From the NCBI GenBank assembly GCA_016929335.1, contig JAFGIY010000222.1:1-64000 (forward strand): a DNA stretch of 64,000 bases. Direction: 5' to 3'. Shown piece by piece: positions 42,429 through 52,457 of this stretch (position 1 is its first letter; every line of letters begins with the position of its first letter). Under the pieces are notes generated by a model. It was not told where the DNA came from. It saw only the letters and a list, made by a program, of their open reading frames with translations, and searched no databases. A program made the position numbers and the translations under genes. The stretch is from Acidobacteriota bacterium. GTDB lineage: Bacteria; Acidobacteriota; UBA6911.

Positions 42429-43658
42429 TTATGCGCGGGACAGGAGTGTGTGTGCCGCTGCAAGCCTTTCGGGTATCTGCAGTTTCTGAGGACAGTGTTC
42501 GATGCAGCTGCCGCAGGCAACGCAGGCATCCGCCCTGCGGTCCAGGCCTGCATAAAGCGCACGGGCTCTTGTCAGATCTCGATTGTCCGATGCATAGCGA
42601 TCGAAGCGCAGGATCTCGGCGATAGGCACCTGTTGCGGGCAGTATGGCTGGCATTCCGTGCAAAGACGGCAGGCTGTTGCGTCTGCACGGGCCGTCATGA
42701 GCTCAATTGCCCGGGCGTCGGCGGAGCGAAGAGTCCGTCCGGCGCCGGAATAGGTATCGATGAATTCGGCAAAATTCCGCACCTGAATAACGGCAAGATC
42801 GATCTTAGCGACGGTAGTGAGCCAGCGCGTGAGCGCATTGTGGGGTGACGTGCCGGCAGGCAGAGTCTTCATAAAAGCCGTGTCCTGATTCATACGTCCT
42901 ATGCCCCGGGTTGTTTTCATGGCAATGGTGCCGAAATTCTTTTTCCTGGCAAATTCGAGAAAGCGGTTTGTGGCGGGATCCTCGCCGTAGGAGTACATGA
43001 TCTGAGCGTGTTCGTAGAGACCGTCCTCGACAACGAGAGTCAGGACTTCCGCTGCGCTCTGTCCCCCAGGCACACGGGCATTGCCGGCGTATCCGTGCTG
43101 GGACAGGCAGAGATGCTTCACCAGCCCTTCCTTTTTCAGCCGTTCAAAAGCACGGACGAATCCTCGGTCGTTCTTAACTTCCGCCGTATTGTGATAGCCG
43201 AAATGGAACTGTATGTCGTCGAAATATCCAAGCTTTGTCTGCTTAAGAATTTCTTTGACGAAATCATAGTGCGATTGTTCATCGATGCGGCCGGTTTCGT
43301 GGTTCCCGCCGATCCGGTCCACCGTGATCTGGCAATAATGCGCATCACGGTTTTTCAGAATGGCCTCAGGAGTCCCGGTTCGCGCCCACTGGTTGGCCTT
43401 ATGCCAGTAGTTCATGCCGCATTTGATGCCGGCATCAACCAGAGACGGGGCAAGGCCTCCCGCTCCTATCAGCACGGAAACCTCGCGGCCGCTGTAGCCC
43501 AGCTTCCTGCGGGGAAATGTGCCCACCTTGTTTACGGCTTCATTCAGAGAATCATCGAAGGCGGCCCTGCAGGCTAAGTTGCTCCCTAGTCCGGCAATAA
43601 CCATTGCCGTGGAATATTGCAGAAATTCGCGACGTTTGAGGGAATTGTTTAGTTTCAT
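42429..43658 (-). CDS. Aldo/keto reductase with Tat signal and C-terminal ferredoxin clusters
   Basis: A 409-residue protein. The N-terminus SLKRREFLQYSTAMVIAGLG is a twin-arginine signal. The aldo/keto reductase barrel follows, with FDDIQFHFGYHNT and CLSQHG near the active site. From about 325 are two [4Fe-4S] motifs (ACRLCTECQPYCPQQVP and ACVACGSCIEHCPQ). Fe-S-tailed aldo/keto reductases are common in anaerobes, and the Tat signal suggests periplasmic folding with cofactor loaded. GGAGG lies before the start. It may share electrons with the nearby molybdoenzyme, but that is inference. Confidence 0.88.
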   Translation of the reverse strand: MKLNNSLKRREFLQYSTAMVIAGLGSNLACRAAFDDSLNEAVNKVGTFPRRKLGYSGREVSVLIGAGGLAPSLVDAGIKCGMNYWHKANQWARTGTPEAILKNRDAHYCQITVDRIGGNHETGRIDEQSHYDFVKEILKQTKLGYFDDIQFHFGYHNTAEVKNDRGFVRAFERLKKEGLVKHLCLSQHGYAGNARVPGGQSAAEVLTLVVEDGLYEHAQIMYSYGEDPATNRFLEFARKKNFGTIAMKTTRGIGRMNQDTAFMKTLPAGTSPHNALTRWLTTVAKIDLAVIQVRNFAEFIDTYSGAGRTLRSADARAIELMTARADATACRLCTECQPYCPQQVPIAEILRFDRYASDNRDLTRARALYAGLDRRADACVACGSCIEHCPQKLQIPERLAAAHTLLSRA

Positions 43659-43896
43659 ATTCCGGCTCCTCCATTAATAAAAGGCTACACATCCGCGCGA
43701 AACCTGTCAAATAAGCGCAGCCGTATTGTCTGCGCCCGCAGGCGCCGCCCTGGCGACGCACCTTTTCAAAGCCGTCCCCGGCATGCATGCCGACCGACAT
43801 CCATGCCAGGCAAATTCACCTCTACTTCAAGCTTTCACTTAGCCGACTGAAAATATTATCTGCGAATGCCTTTCAAGCTCATCGAATATCCTCGGC

Positions 43897-45285
43897 CTAT
43901 TCGCTATCCCGCGCATACCAGTCGATATTGCGCGTCACGTACATAACGATTGCCAGCACCAGGAAAAGTCCCGCCGTGCCGACAAGGAGCGAATAATCCT
44001 GCAAGCGGAGGATTACATATATGAATGCATATATCAGCCCGAGGCCGGCGGCGACAATGCCGGCACGGAGCGCGCTTCGCATCACCCGGGCGCAGTAAAG
44101 AGCAATCATCGCCACAGATACGGCGGCTCCAACCCAATAAGCCGTGCCGAATGAGGTCACTTCCGAAAGGGCAAGAAGGCCCAGATAAAACAGGCACAGC
44201 GCAATGCCGACAAGGGTGTACCGAAACGGATGGATGCGCACGGCGGACAGGATTTCAAAAAGAAAGAAGGCCGTGAACAGAAGGGCGATCAGGAGGATTC
44301 CATATTTGATCGCTCTTTCGACATGGCGATAGGAATCCAGCGACGGCACCAGGGCCACTCCGAACAGCGAAGAAGCTACGACATCCGCATTGATAGCTGC
44401 TCTGTCCGTCCATTGCTGCGGATAGGAGCGTCCGTAATAGGAAACCAGCCAGTGCGCACGGAATCCTTCGGAGCCCACATCTCTCGTCGCAGGCAGGAAC
44501 GCCCCCTGGAAACTCGGATCCGGCCATTTCGAGGAAAGCTGTACGTCATTGTTGACGCCTACGGGTGCAAAGCGCAGGCTGCGGCTGCCGTTCAGCGTAA
44601 GAGACAACTCGAACGGGATTCTGTCCATCTGAAGATTGAGGTTTCCGATTTGCGCGTAGATGCTGTTTTCAAAGCCTTCCATTTTGCGTCCGGGCTTAAA
44701 CGGAATCTCCTGATCGGCGAATGTAATATTGAGCGATTCCTTGGCACCGCGAAGGTCCGTAATGGAAACGGCGATTTCCGCTTCCTCCCATAAAATCATT
44801 TGCGGATCCACATCCCATTCATCAAAATTTGGTCGATCAAAGCTGCCGCTGAGATTCAGGGTCCCACTGTAAACGACTGTTTCATAAATGCCCCGATGAA
44901 GACGGTCCGGTTTCAGCTGCCCGTCGGCCTTGAAAACCGCCGGCAGAAAAAAGGCCTGATGACGCGCCGTTTCTATTGCCTCGACACGCTCCACTCGTCC
45001 ATTCACAATCTGATCTTTCCAGGTCTTTTGATTGTATTTGTATGGAATGATCAAAACAGGCCCCATAACTACCTGCTCGCGGCCCCACGTTGATGTGATC
45101 TCCCTTACGGCGGCATCGCGCCGCTGCAGCCGTTCCCGCAGGACGGATTGCACCATGGCAAGAGGAATCAACAGCAACAGGACCAGGATGGTGATACACG
45201 CCATTTTCACGACAGTCGCATAGCGCTTTATTATGGATTTCGGCAATTGCGGCGGCACGTTTGTTCTCAAGCTATCGTCATTCAT
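43897..45285 (-). CDS. creD: CreD-family inner membrane protein
   Basis: A 462-residue membrane protein. One N-terminal helix (VKMACITILVLLLLIPLAMV) is followed by a large periplasmic beta-rich domain (about 45-300) starting with QSVLRERLQRRDAAVREITSTWG, a CreD signature. About five C-terminal helices follow. In E. coli CreD is controlled by the CreBC two-component system and affects envelope integrity and colicin tolerance. No creB or creC gene lies next to it here. Confidence 0.88.
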   Translation of the reverse strand: MNDDSLRTNVPPQLPKSIIKRYATVVKMACITILVLLLLIPLAMVQSVLRERLQRRDAAVREITSTWGREQVVMGPVLIIPYKYNQKTWKDQIVNGRVERVEAIETARHQAFFLPAVFKADGQLKPDRLHRGIYETVVYSGTLNLSGSFDRPNFDEWDVDPQMILWEEAEIAVSITDLRGAKESLNITFADQEIPFKPGRKMEGFENSIYAQIGNLNLQMDRIPFELSLTLNGSRSLRFAPVGVNNDVQLSSKWPDPSFQGAFLPATRDVGSEGFRAHWLVSYYGRSYPQQWTDRAAINADVVASSLFGVALVPSLDSYRHVERAIKYGILLIALLFTAFFLFEILSAVRIHPFRYTLVGIALCLFYLGLLALSEVTSFGTAYWVGAAVSVAMIALYCARVMRSALRAGIVAAGLGLIYAFIYVILRLQDYSLLVGTAGLFLVLAIVMYVTRNIDWYARDSE

Positions 45286-45587
45286 CGCTATCTCCTATTC
45301 TCCGGATGGACCTTTCGTTTGTGGAGGGAGTATATTCATAATAAAAGTACTTTGCAATATAAAGTTATCCTTGCCATTTGTTGCTCATCCGCAGACATTC
45401 TTTTGCGAAATCCTTTTCCTCTGCAATTTCACCTCATAGTGGTCATAAGGATAGGAGTGGAGTCTTTATCCATGGCCTCTTTATGTATTGCAAAGAGCTT
45501 TTCGCCTGCGAAGCAATCGAAACCAATTCTACCCAGTCTTTACACGGCTACGAATCCCGTCAAAGTTATTCAGGATAGTTGAGGTTT
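45286..45587. other. 302-bp intergenic region, no gene seen
   Basis: Between creD and the YihY-family gene. Short plus-strand frames cross it but show no coding signal or ribosome site. No repeat recognised. Confidence 0.45.
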
Positions 45588-46508
45588 TCATCCGTTCTTG
45601 GGATATTTTTCAATTTTGAATGCGACCGCGTTTTCATCCGGCAGAATCGGAGATCCCCCTTTTCTGGCATAGACCTGCGTGAATTCCGCACCGAAAAAAA
45701 ACACTTGAGCAGAATAATAAATCCATATCAAAAAAACAGCAAATGAGCCTGCCGCGCCATAAAGCGAACTCACAATATTTCGGGCAACATACACCCCTAT
45801 CAGTATTCTTCCCACGTTGAAAAGAAGAGAAGTGACAAGTGCGCCGATCCAGATATCCGCCCACGAGATCTTTACATCCGGCAGAACCTTATAGATGATT
45901 CCGAACAGAAGAGCGGCAAGCGCAGTGGAAATCCCGAATTCCGTCAAGTCCAGAATCCAGACCGGAAGGAATGATTCTTTCACGTAGATGCCGGCAATCA
46001 TGAGCGCTGCTCCAATAATGGTTGAAAGCAGCAGGATTATGCCGACAACCAGAAGCATGATGAAAGAAATCAGACGTTTTCTGAAGAAGTGCTTCACTAC
46101 ATTGCCGGATTTGACCGTGACTCCCCATATCCTGTTTAATGCCTCCTGAAGAGCTACAAAAACCATAGTGGCGCCGAACAGCACAGCAATCAGCCCCATT
46201 AATGTTGCCATAATTGAAGACTGCCGGGCATTTTGCAGCACTGTTTGAACCATCATCGCGCCAGATCTGCTCAGAATTCCCTGGAGCTGATTTACGACCT
46301 CCGTTCTGACGGTCTCTCTGCCGAAAATGGAGCTTGCAGCCGCAACCAAAAAGATCAGGATGGGAGCAAAGGAAAATACCATGTAAAACGCGAGCATTGC
46401 AGCCAGATGCATGGCATCGTCACGATCCCATTCGACGAACGTATCCCGCAACAAATCCCATAATATCCGGAGTTTCCGCTGCAATAGATATTGATAGCGC
46501 TTCTTCAC
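45588..46508 (-). CDS. YihY/BrkB-family inner membrane protein
   Basis: A 306-residue protein with about six hydrophobic helices and the YihY/UPF0761 hallmarks DDAMHLAAMLAFYMVFSFAPIL at the start and GAAGSFAVFLIWIYYSAQVFFFGAEFTQVYA at the end. It was once annotated as ribonuclease BN, which is wrong for this family; the true function is unknown. The start is GTG 46508 with AGGA five bases before it. Confidence 0.92.
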   Translation of the reverse strand: MKKRYQYLLQRKLRILWDLLRDTFVEWDRDDAMHLAAMLAFYMVFSFAPILIFLVAAASSIFGRETVRTEVVNQLQGILSRSGAMMVQTVLQNARQSSIMATLMGLIAVLFGATMVFVALQEALNRIWGVTVKSGNVVKHFFRKRLISFIMLLVVGIILLLSTIIGAALMIAGIYVKESFLPVWILDLTEFGISTALAALLFGIIYKVLPDVKISWADIWIGALVTSLLFNVGRILIGVYVARNIVSSLYGAAGSFAVFLIWIYYSAQVFFFGAEFTQVYARKGGSPILPDENAVAFKIEKYPKNG

Positions 46509-46863
46509 ATTCCTATTGTACCGCAGGGATATATACAGAACGGCCTCTGTTCAATCGTTATTTTTCAAACCTGATAATACCTCATATATTCAAGGCGACA
46601 AATGCGTGGAGAAGAAAACCTATTGGCTGGATTTCATTGTCCGTACTCCAATCTCATAATTTTTATCCGGGCGCTCGATTGATGGCTGGTGGTATTCTTT
46701 GGATTGCAGGGCGGAATGTGTGACCCTGGCTGCGGCATGGCTGGGGCTATATAATTGCAGCCATTCGGACGATCAAAAGCGGCATCTTCATGACAGCACA
46801 TTCAGCAGCAATTGTCGCAGCGCATCTCAGCGGGACAGATAATGCCGTTATCCACCTTATACT
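46509..46863. other. 355-bp intergenic region, no gene seen
   Basis: Lies between divergent genes and should contain both promoters. No hairpin or open frame with support was found. Confidence 0.45.
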
Positions 46864-48972
46864 GTGGCGTCAGACTGGTTTATATTTCAGTATCGGCTCC
46901 GTGATGCTGCTTCGGACCTGCCCATAGGATATAGCAGGATCATGAAATGCGGCCGAAAAAAGCTCATCCGGCGCCGATTTGCGGATTCTGTTGATCGAAT
47001 TGACATCGATTGGAAAACAGGAATTATCGGCTTCCTGTTGCCGTCACGTATGTTTGCCATTCTTATCGGTTTATTCAGGAATGCCAGGTGGCCGGCCAAA
47101 GCGGTCATGGTCGTACTGTTTTTTTTGCTCTCGACGCCGGAAACCTCCCGCCATCCATCTCATATTTCCAAGAGTCCCGCCGATTACTCCGTTTTCTTGA
47201 AGGGAACACTGTATCGTGTGCCGGAAATGCCCGAGTCTGTCAATAAAATGCTTCAGGGAGAAAATACCGATATTGATCTGCTGGCGCCCGAATTGGTCAA
47301 GTTTATCAGGACACATCCGATTAGCCTGGAATCAAAATGGGCACTGAATGCGCTTAACCGGAGCTTTATGTCCGGGAAAAATGGCATTGAGTCGCATCAT
47401 CTAAGCGGGATTTTAAGCCTCTGTGATCCCGTCTTCGTTGTCTTGAATGTTGATGAGGATATGAAGATTTGGCTGCTTCATATACTGCAAAGGTATATGG
47501 GCCATTCCGATATCGCCGAAAAAAAGAAAGTGTTTGATTCGATCCTGGTGTATGCGCCTTACCTGATCGAGCGGGGCCCGAGTTCACGGATCAAAATCCA
47601 GGCTGTGGATTCTCTTCGGACATTTGCAGAGCATGCCGATTTCGAAATGCTCTCTTTATTGTTTGATGCATCATTTGATCTGCTGAAAGACGAAGCCATC
47701 CCTTACAAGATCAGACTGGAATTGGAGAATGCTCTAAGAAGGGTTTCTTTTCGCTATGTTATGGACATGCGTTTTGACCATCTCGAGAGGCGCCTTCCGG
47801 ATGAAGAAATTTCCAACAAGCTGACTGCAATAACCGGCAATGATCCGGTCAAACTGTACGCGTTTTTTACCGATCCCTGGATGTATGGAACGCTCGCAGA
47901 GGAAGTATTCTCCCGGCTCGAAGAGCATTCCCGGCTGGCTGGACAGAGGCTTTACGCCTATCTTGAAAGGCTTGATCCGCTGAAACATTTCTTTGAATCA
48001 TTTTTATTTTCAGCGATTAATTTCAATAAATCCAATAGATGGTTTCAGACAGAAGATACGGTGAAGAGATCATTTCACTATATGTTCCGCGAGATCAGCC
48101 GCGACAGTCTGACGGCCAATGCAGCCCTGACACAGGTATTTATCGAGAGACTCCTTGTCGAAAAGAGCCCTTATTTCAGCTGGAAGTGCCAACAAATCCT
48201 GCTGGACGAATATAGACAAAGCTTCGGCTTTCACAGGTATTTTATTGCGGCGACCCTGGTGTTGCACCGGGAATTATTTGATACCGTGGATGACGAAACC
48301 GCGGACGTGATTGCACAGGAAAATGCAATTGATTTGAGCAAGCTGCCGTCTGACCAGATCGATTACAGTCAAATACTGGCGGCTGAGAAGCGTCCAGTCC
48401 TGAATGCCTATGTCATTTTCGCTGATACAGACTCTCTGGCATACCATCGGTCCGCCGTCAGGATGTTTACCATCAGGGGGTATCGTTATATCAGTAGAGA
48501 CGATGACCGCATAGTGCTGGAGAAAAGAGGTCGTTTGACCATGCGTGTGATAATCGCAAAAAGAACCGAAGGATTCTGGCGATTGGGTGATGAAGCAGCG
48601 TCGGATCCACGATTGAAAATCGTGATGATACGGGGCCATAACGGGATTCAAGGGAAGGTTTTTTCAGGCGCGGGATCGGGAATAACTGCTGGAACGCATA
48701 TAGTCTTGAGCTTATGCCGGGGCATGTTCGAAGCATCGAGATACCGCTTTAAATATCACGGCACACATTGGATTGCAGCCAAATCCAGCGTGGCAGGAAT
48801 AATGGCCAATGCCATTATGGTTAGCCTGATCGATGGATTTCGCTTAAAGAAACCGACTTATTCCTCGATCAAAGCGGAGGCGATAAGGCTGAGCCCGGCG
48901 ACACACGATTTTGTTTTTCCGAATGAACCCGCCTTTGTGATCGGAAGTCTGCTGAGACAAATGCAGAAATAA
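46864..48972 (+). CDS. Large protein of unknown family, possible caspase-like C-terminal domain
   Basis: Up to 702 residues; not recognised as a named family. The likely mature protein begins after a hydrophobic stretch (KAVMVVLFFLLSTPE, about 78-92). Residues about 130-560 are mainly helical. The C-terminal part has RGHNG (His592) and, 26 residues later, VLSLCRGM (Cys618), followed by GTHWIAAKSSVAGIMANAI. A 'GH ... SC-G' dyad after hydrophobic strands is the layout of clan CD cysteine peptidases. Start is uncertain: GTG 46864 has no clear ribosome site; ATG 46942 or 47050 are alternatives. It stands alone. Confidence 0.7.
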   Translation: MASDWFIFQYRLRDAASDLPIGYSRIMKCGRKKLIRRRFADSVDRIDIDWKTGIIGFLLPSRMFAILIGLFRNARWPAKAVMVVLFFLLSTPETSRHPSHISKSPADYSVFLKGTLYRVPEMPESVNKMLQGENTDIDLLAPELVKFIRTHPISLESKWALNALNRSFMSGKNGIESHHLSGILSLCDPVFVVLNVDEDMKIWLLHILQRYMGHSDIAEKKKVFDSILVYAPYLIERGPSSRIKIQAVDSLRTFAEHADFEMLSLLFDASFDLLKDEAIPYKIRLELENALRRVSFRYVMDMRFDHLERRLPDEEISNKLTAITGNDPVKLYAFFTDPWMYGTLAEEVFSRLEEHSRLAGQRLYAYLERLDPLKHFFESFLFSAINFNKSNRWFQTEDTVKRSFHYMFREISRDSLTANAALTQVFIERLLVEKSPYFSWKCQQILLDEYRQSFGFHRYFIAATLVLHRELFDTVDDETADVIAQENAIDLSKLPSDQIDYSQILAAEKRPVLNAYVIFADTDSLAYHRSAVRMFTIRGYRYISRDDDRIVLEKRGRLTMRVIIAKRTEGFWRLGDEAASDPRLKIVMIRGHNGIQGKVFSGAGSGITAGTHIVLSLCRGMFEASRYRFKYHGTHWIAAKSSVAGIMANAIMVSLIDGFRLKKPTYSSIKAEAIRLSPATHDFVFPNEPAFVIGSLLRQMQK

Positions 48973-49499
48973 ATCAGAGGAAGAGCAGACAATAAATCGA
49001 TGCAGCGGAATTCACTGCATAGCAGTCAGAAATCCTCTGTTGCCCCTGATAGCAGGCGATCTATAGTCATTACGGGAATTGTCCAAATTCATCGTTTCGT
49101 GAACAGGCTTCCGAGTCGAGCCTTTGGGAGGACGGAAGACAAATAGATCTTTGGGCGATTTGTCGCCAAGAAGAACAGCCTCATAGTCCGCGGCCTGAAT
49201 TTCCTGCGCCCCGGATTGTGAAATCCATTCTATGTTTTCTTCCTTCCACATATAGGCAAGGCGTCAATGCTGTCCAGCTTTGCCCTTGACTCACTTGTTT
49301 TTTCATACAAAATCATATGGTAGGAATATGTGCATGAATTCCAATGGCAAGGGAAATACTCATGCAATCCGATGGCAAATGGGATGTGTCCGGTGGATAT
49401 GCAGGTACAGTTCTGCACATTAATTCAGCAATCAAAACGTTAACGCATAACGGAATTCGCACTATCAAATAGGCTTTTTATGCATATTGGAGGTCGCCC
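48973..49499. other. 527-bp region with one doubtful short frame
   Basis: A 79-codon minus-strand frame at 49251-49012 starts MWKEENIEWISQ and could be a small protein or a gene fragment, but has no family match that I can see. The right part should hold the promoter of the aldehyde oxidoreductase gene, with TTGGAGG before its ATG. Confidence 0.4.
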
Positions 49500-51212
49500 A
49501 TGAAAATGCTGCGTGTTGACATGAAGGAATCCCGGATCCTCTGGGAGCCTGTTCCCAAAGAATATGAACAACTCGGCGGGAGAGCTCTTATTGCAAAGCT
49601 TCTTCTTAACGAAGTTCCCCCCGCCTGTGATGCGCTGGGACCGCATAACAAGCTCCTCTTCACTCCGGGACTGCTGGGCGGCGCGATTGTGGCGACTGCC
49701 GGGCGCTTATCGGTAGGCGCTAAAAGCCCTTTGACCGGCGGTTCAAAGGAAGCCAATGCAGGAGGCACCGGCGGAGACTCGCTGGGGAAGCTGGCAATTA
49801 AAGCGATTGTTGTAGAAAACCGGGCGAAGTCGAAGCAGTTCCAGATACTTGTTATTGACGGCGATTCCGCCGAGCTGGTCGCTGCAGATGATGTTGTCGG
49901 CATGGGAACCTATGCGACTTCGGATAAACTATGGGAGCGCTTCGGGGCTGATTCCACCGTTATATGTATCGGTCAGGCGGGTGAATATCTGATGACGGGC
50001 GCCGGGATTTCCGCAACGGGAGAGCGGGACCAGCGCAGCAACCATGCCGCACGCGGCGGTCTTGGAGCAGTCATGGGGAGCAAGGGATTGAAAGCCGTCG
50101 TCGTCCGCAAGCCCCTCGGCAGGACCCCGAAACTCGCGAACGAAGAGCTCTTCCGAAAAGCCGCCAAGGCTTTTGCGCAGGAACTGATCCAGAGCCCGAA
50201 ACTGGGAACCAAAGGATCGCAGCATCTTTACGGCACGGCGTCTATTGTCGGGGCCGTAAACGAAATGGGATCTTTTCCAACGCGCAACTTCTCCGAAGGC
50301 AAATTTGAGCATGCCGCGGAGCTTCGCGGCGAGAAGATACGCGAACTCGTACTGGCCCGTGAAGGAAAAGTCGGGACACGCTGCATGCCCGGCTGTGTTA
50401 TTGCGTGCCGCAATTTGTACCCGGATGCGTCGGGCAAACCGATCGTCGGCACGGTTCAATATGAGACAATCGCGCTCGTCGGTTCCAACCTCGGCCTTGG
50501 AAATCTTGATGACGTCGCGACACTCAATTATATGTGCAACGATTTCGGTCTGGACACGATAGAAGCCGGCGCAGCTCTGGGTGTGGCGATTGAAGCCGGT
50601 CTGGCGAAATTCGGGGACATGGAAGGAATTGTCGGTTTATTAAAGCAGGTTGGTGATGGGACGGTGCTGGGGCGCATGATCGGATGCGGAGCCGCAACCA
50701 CAGGCCGCGTTCTCGGCATCCGCCGCGTGCCGGTATGCCTTGGGCAAGCGATGCCCGGTTACGATCCGCGCACTCTAAAAGGGAATGGCGTCACTTACGC
50801 GACTTCCCCCCAGGGGGCGGATCATACGGCCGGAAACGCTTTCGGAGCGCGTAACGAGGTCAATCCTCTCGGAATTGAAGGACAGAAAGAACTGTCTCTC
50901 AAGCTGCAGATTATCGCTGCAATGCTTGACAGCACAGGCCTGTGCCTCTTTGCCAGACCCCCGATCATCTCCAATCCACAGCTCATGATCGATATGATCA
51001 ATGGCATCTACGGCTGGGGATGGACAAAGGACGATTACGATCGTTTCAACCGCGACGTACTGCGCACGGAACTCGAGTTCAATCGAAGGGCCGGGATCTC
51101 CCAGAAAGACTATAGAATTCCCGAATATATGCGCGAAGAACCGCTGCCTCCTCACAATGCGGTCTTCGACGTTCCGGATTCGGATCTTGATACCGTTTTC
51201 GATACCCTTTAG
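49500..51212 (+). CDS. Aldehyde:ferredoxin oxidoreductase (tungsten/molybdenum pterin)
   Basis: A 570-residue AOR-family enzyme that oxidises aldehydes to carboxylates with ferredoxin, or runs in reverse. The N-terminal domain has GGRALIAKLLLNEVPP and GRLSVGAKSPLTGG. The [4Fe-4S] ligands are the CMPGCVIAC triplet (GTRCMPGCVIACRN) and a later Cys in DSTGLCLFA. Pterin-binding DxxGL/C-type motifs lie between. The length is slightly under the 600-residue norm. The next gene, nine bases on, is a MoaD/ThiS-like protein, a pairing often seen for AOR genes. TTGGAGG precedes the ATG. Confidence 0.93.
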   Translation: MKMLRVDMKESRILWEPVPKEYEQLGGRALIAKLLLNEVPPACDALGPHNKLLFTPGLLGGAIVATAGRLSVGAKSPLTGGSKEANAGGTGGDSLGKLAIKAIVVENRAKSKQFQILVIDGDSAELVAADDVVGMGTYATSDKLWERFGADSTVICIGQAGEYLMTGAGISATGERDQRSNHAARGGLGAVMGSKGLKAVVVRKPLGRTPKLANEELFRKAAKAFAQELIQSPKLGTKGSQHLYGTASIVGAVNEMGSFPTRNFSEGKFEHAAELRGEKIRELVLAREGKVGTRCMPGCVIACRNLYPDASGKPIVGTVQYETIALVGSNLGLGNLDDVATLNYMCNDFGLDTIEAGAALGVAIEAGLAKFGDMEGIVGLLKQVGDGTVLGRMIGCGAATTGRVLGIRRVPVCLGQAMPGYDPRTLKGNGVTYATSPQGADHTAGNAFGARNEVNPLGIEGQKELSLKLQIIAAMLDSTGLCLFARPPIISNPQLMIDMINGIYGWGWTKDDYDRFNRDVLRTELEFNRRAGISQKDYRIPEYMREEPLPPHNAVFDVPDSDLDTVFDTL

Positions 51213-51220
51213 GAAGCATT

Positions 51221-51445
51221 GTGGCAGTTGATATTGAAGTTTTTGGACAGCTGCTTCCCAATCAGCCGCGACGGCGGGCCGTGGAGATACAGAAGCCCGC
51301 CACAGTTCGTGATCTGGCGGGTCTGATTGGCCTGGATCCGGAAGAAATCGGGTTGGTCATGATTGATGGAGTTCAGAGCGGACTCGATCATGATGTCCAA
51401 CCCGACTCCAGGCTTTGCTTTTTCCCCTACGTCTCCGGCGGTTGA
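51221..51445 (+). CDS. MoaD/ThiS-family sulfur-carrier protein
   Basis: A 74-residue ubiquitin-like protein that ends in SGG, the C-terminal Gly-Gly that is adenylated and thiocarboxylated to carry sulfur for molybdopterin or thiamine synthesis. It starts with GTG nine bases after the AOR stop (MAVDIEVFGQL). Next to an AOR gene it most likely serves the bis-pterin tungsten or molybdenum cofactor of that enzyme. No MoaE or activating E1 gene is adjacent. Confidence 0.88.
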   Translation: MAVDIEVFGQLLPNQPRRRAVEIQKPATVRDLAGLIGLDPEEIGLVMIDGVQSGLDHDVQPDSRLCFFPYVSGG

Positions 51446-51486
51446 TCCGCAACTCCGCATAGATCATCACAGAAAAATAAATCCCT

Positions 51487-51525
51487 GGATCTGTAAAGAT
51501 CCGTGAAAATCCGCGGCTATTTTTT
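51487..51525. terminator. Palindromic stop region between convergent moaD-like and iclR genes
   Basis: GGATC/GATCC (51487-51491/51498-51502) followed by CCGTGAAAATCCGCGG and T6. It resembles a decayed copy of the CACGGATT repeat family and probably terminates the plus-strand transcript. Confidence 0.45.
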
Positions 51526-51533
51526 AATGTAAA

Positions 51534-52325
51534 TCAGCGGGGGCGCGTTTTTGTAACGACTGCGGAGAGGGCTACCAATCCGACCTCGTTGGAAATCACT
51601 CCTATCATTTCGCGGAGCGCATCCCCAAGCGACGGCAGGCGGTCTTTGGTAAGTCTGTACGAAGGTCCTACGATGGCGATGGAAGCGATCGGATTCCTGT
51701 CCTTGTCGAAAATCGGTGCGGCAACGGCGTTAATCTCCTCTTCATACTCCTGCTCGGAGATGGAATATCCGCGTTCGGCCGTGATGCGCAAATCCGCCAT
51801 CAATTCGGAAGCAGAGAACCGTGTATGGCCGGAATCTTCGGCCAGATTGTCACTGATGATCTTCTGAGCCTGTTCTTCGGGAAGATAGGCCAGCAGGGCC
51901 TTGCCTGATGCCGTAAAGCAGGCGGGCAATCGTTGTCCGACCGCGGCCGCGAGTTTGACACGCTGGGGGCTCTCGATCACCTCGAGATATATGACATGCG
52001 AACCCTCCAGGATGGACAGGTCGACGGTTTCTCCGTATTCCGAAACCAGGCGACTCAGATACGGTTGCGCCCAGCGATGGAGTTCAACGTCCTGAAGGAC
52101 GAGGGAGGCCATTTCAATAAAGCGGAGGCCCAGACGATAAAGACCCGTGCTGTTGTCTCTCGTGATGAAGCGTTTGTTTTCAAGCGTCGCAAGGAGACGG
52201 TGCACCGTTGTCTTGGACATGTGGATCGATTCGGCGATCTGCGTAAGAGATCGGGCAGGTTCTTCACGGGTAAAGCAAAGCAGAATGTCGAGAGCCCTGT
52301 CTACAGCACGTACCGATTGTGACAA
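51534..52325 (-). CDS. IclR-family transcriptional regulator
   Basis: A 263-residue regulator with an N-terminal winged helix (ALDILLCFTREEPARSLTQIAESIHMSKTTVHRLLATLENKRFI) and a C-terminal effector-binding domain (about 85-245, ASGKALLAYLPEEQA, YSISEQEYEEEINAVAAPIF). Members are usually repressors released by an organic acid or aromatic metabolite. It likely acts on the palindromes at 54819-54976 between the divergent cupin and larA genes. The start appears to be TTG 52325. It lies in line with the creatininase operon, 132 bases downstream. Confidence 0.93.
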   Translation of the reverse strand: MSQSVRAVDRALDILLCFTREEPARSLTQIAESIHMSKTTVHRLLATLENKRFITRDNSTGLYRLGLRFIEMASLVLQDVELHRWAQPYLSRLVSEYGETVDLSILEGSHVIYLEVIESPQRVKLAAAVGQRLPACFTASGKALLAYLPEEQAQKIISDNLAEDSGHTRFSASELMADLRITAERGYSISEQEYEEEINAVAAPIFDKDRNPIASIAIVGPSYRLTKDRLPSLGDALREMIGVISNEVGLVALSAVVTKTRPR

Positions 52326-52457
52326 AGCGAACCCCCTTATGCTCTATAGGAAATATCTGCTTCTCTTCTCAATGATCCCACCTTAAAAAAGGGAGGGCGC
52401 CTGCAGTTGCCAAAACCTGTAAGCGCCCCCCGCCTTTAAACCAATGATTGAATACTA

